Below, in pieces: positions 63,478 to 64,000 of a stretch of DNA of 64,000 bases. The notes under the pieces were generated by a model. The model did no database searches, was not told the DNA's origin, and saw nothing but the letters and a program-made list of their open reading frames with translations. The DNA is from Sarocladium kiliense (lineage: Eukaryota > Ascomycota > Sordariomycetes > Hypocreales > Sarocladiaceae). The stretch lies in the NCBI GenBank assembly GCA_030734395.1, contig JAUZTG010000047.1, positions 434,001-498,000 on the forward strand. The letters run 5' to 3'. Numbering within the stretch: the stretch's first letter is position 1; every line of letters begins with the position of its first letter. The translations under genes were made by a program, and so were the position numbers.

Positions 63478-64000
63478 ATGGCCATCAAGGAACCTTTGGC
63501 CTCGTCGGCCAACTCACAGATGACAGGCAACACTCTGCAGGTGGCTGGCCCAGAAACCGACAATGGCCACACCGAAAAGCCAGCCACAGGTCCAGCCCAA
63601 AACGAGAACGGAGCACCACCAGCACCTACAGAAGGCTGGAAGAGTGACGCCCCCAATGGAGGCGCAAGAGCCTGGCTTGTTGTTCTAGGCGCATGGTGCA
63701 CGGCATTCTGCAGTTTCGGGTGGCTCAACAGTAAGGCACAATCGGCTTCGTCCTAGCCGCTAAGATCACGAGACTAACATCAAACTATAGGTGTCGGCGT
63801 CTTCCAAGAGTACTACCAGAACAGGCTCCTCAGCAACTACTCGGCGAGCACTATCTCATGGATACCCTCGCTTCAGATCTTCTTCATGATGGCTATGGTA
63901 AGTGGCGACTGGACCAGCCTCTCCTTCTGCCTTGGTCATGAACTAACACAGCTGCGGTAGGGCCCTGTCGTTGGCATGCTGTATGATCGTCATGGCCCTC
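63478..64000 (+). CDS. MFS monocarboxylate-permease-like transporter, 3' partial
   Basis: N-terminal part of an MFS permease of the monocarboxylate/Mch family. Exons 63478..63730, 63791..63897 and 63961 to the window end are in phase. A hydrophilic cytosolic N-terminus of about 60 residues (Ser/Thr/Pro-rich) leads into GGARAWLVVLGAWCTAFCSFGWLNSVGVFQEYYQ, the typical first helix and loop of this family, where GxxQxYY is common. Then come LLSNYSASTISWIPSLQIFFMM and GPVVGMLYDRHG, the start of helices 2-3 with the D-R/H loop. It resembles fungal riboflavin, aspyridone or carboxylate exporters/importers; substrate unknown. It is divergent from the adjacent Zn2Cys6 gene and may belong to the block. 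Confidence 0.9.

Noticed and set aside
1..64000. Transposons, RIP-degraded repeats, CRISPR arrays, rRNA
   Set aside because: None seen: no transposase or reverse-transcriptase motifs, no long terminal repeats, no AT-rich decayed blocks and no spaced direct repeats of CRISPR type.

Overview
The window is nuclear DNA of a filamentous ascomycete (Pezizomycotina). The evidence is short GT..AG introns of mostly 40-90 nt, Zn2Cys6 regulators, an AA9 polysaccharide monooxygenase, a cutinase-family esterase, a Ppo-type fatty-acid dioxygenase and many MFS permeases. The class cannot be fixed from sequence alone; the gene content would suit Dothideomycetes. I saw no tRNA, rRNA, transposon or CRISPR. Nearly all genes could be assembled into spliced models whose phases and lengths close exactly.

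Region 1 (1-13.9 kb) is mostly housekeeping: the 3' part of a sugar permease, a GT90 glycosyltransferase, an Mtf1-like mitochondrial transcription factor with an AT-hook, then Vps4, prefoldin subunit 6 and an AMSH-like JAMM deubiquitinase, followed by a secreted AA9 LPMO. Region 2 (15-28.4 kb) holds a Ppo-type dioxygenase whose P450 half has lost its heme-thiolate cysteine, a GH43 beta-xylosidase, an F-box-like protein, a small secreted protein and a secreted carboxylesterase.

Region 3 (29-40.1 kb) looks like a catabolic gene cluster: a Zn2Cys6 regulator (with an in-frame stop just before its zinc cluster), an isocitrate-lyase-family protein lacking the KKCGH catalytic signature, an M20 amidohydrolase, an HpcH/HpaI aldolase and a Dal5-type permease. 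The enzyme genes are arranged as two divergent pairs and are intron-dense. The likely logic is import of a nitrogenous compound, amide hydrolysis, then C-C cleavage by two different lyases. An SDR, an alpha/beta hydrolase, an alkaline phosphatase and a GPI-type cutinase-family esterase follow (40.8-48.2 kb).

Region 4 (49.4-64 kb) is a second candidate cluster: a DUF1445/D-glutamate-cyclase-family protein, a Dal5-type permease, a Zn2Cys6 regulator, a PLP serine/threonine-dehydratase-family enzyme, RidA, a Baeyer-Villiger-type monooxygenase, a second Zn2Cys6 regulator and a monocarboxylate-type permease cut by the window end. The dehydratase and RidA share a 301-bp divergent promoter, fitting enamine formation followed by enamine hydrolysis. 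A CGG-N4-CCG element of form CGG(A/G)NTTCCG occurs in three of the promoters of this block. The substrates of both clusters are unknown; all pathway statements are inference from families and layout.
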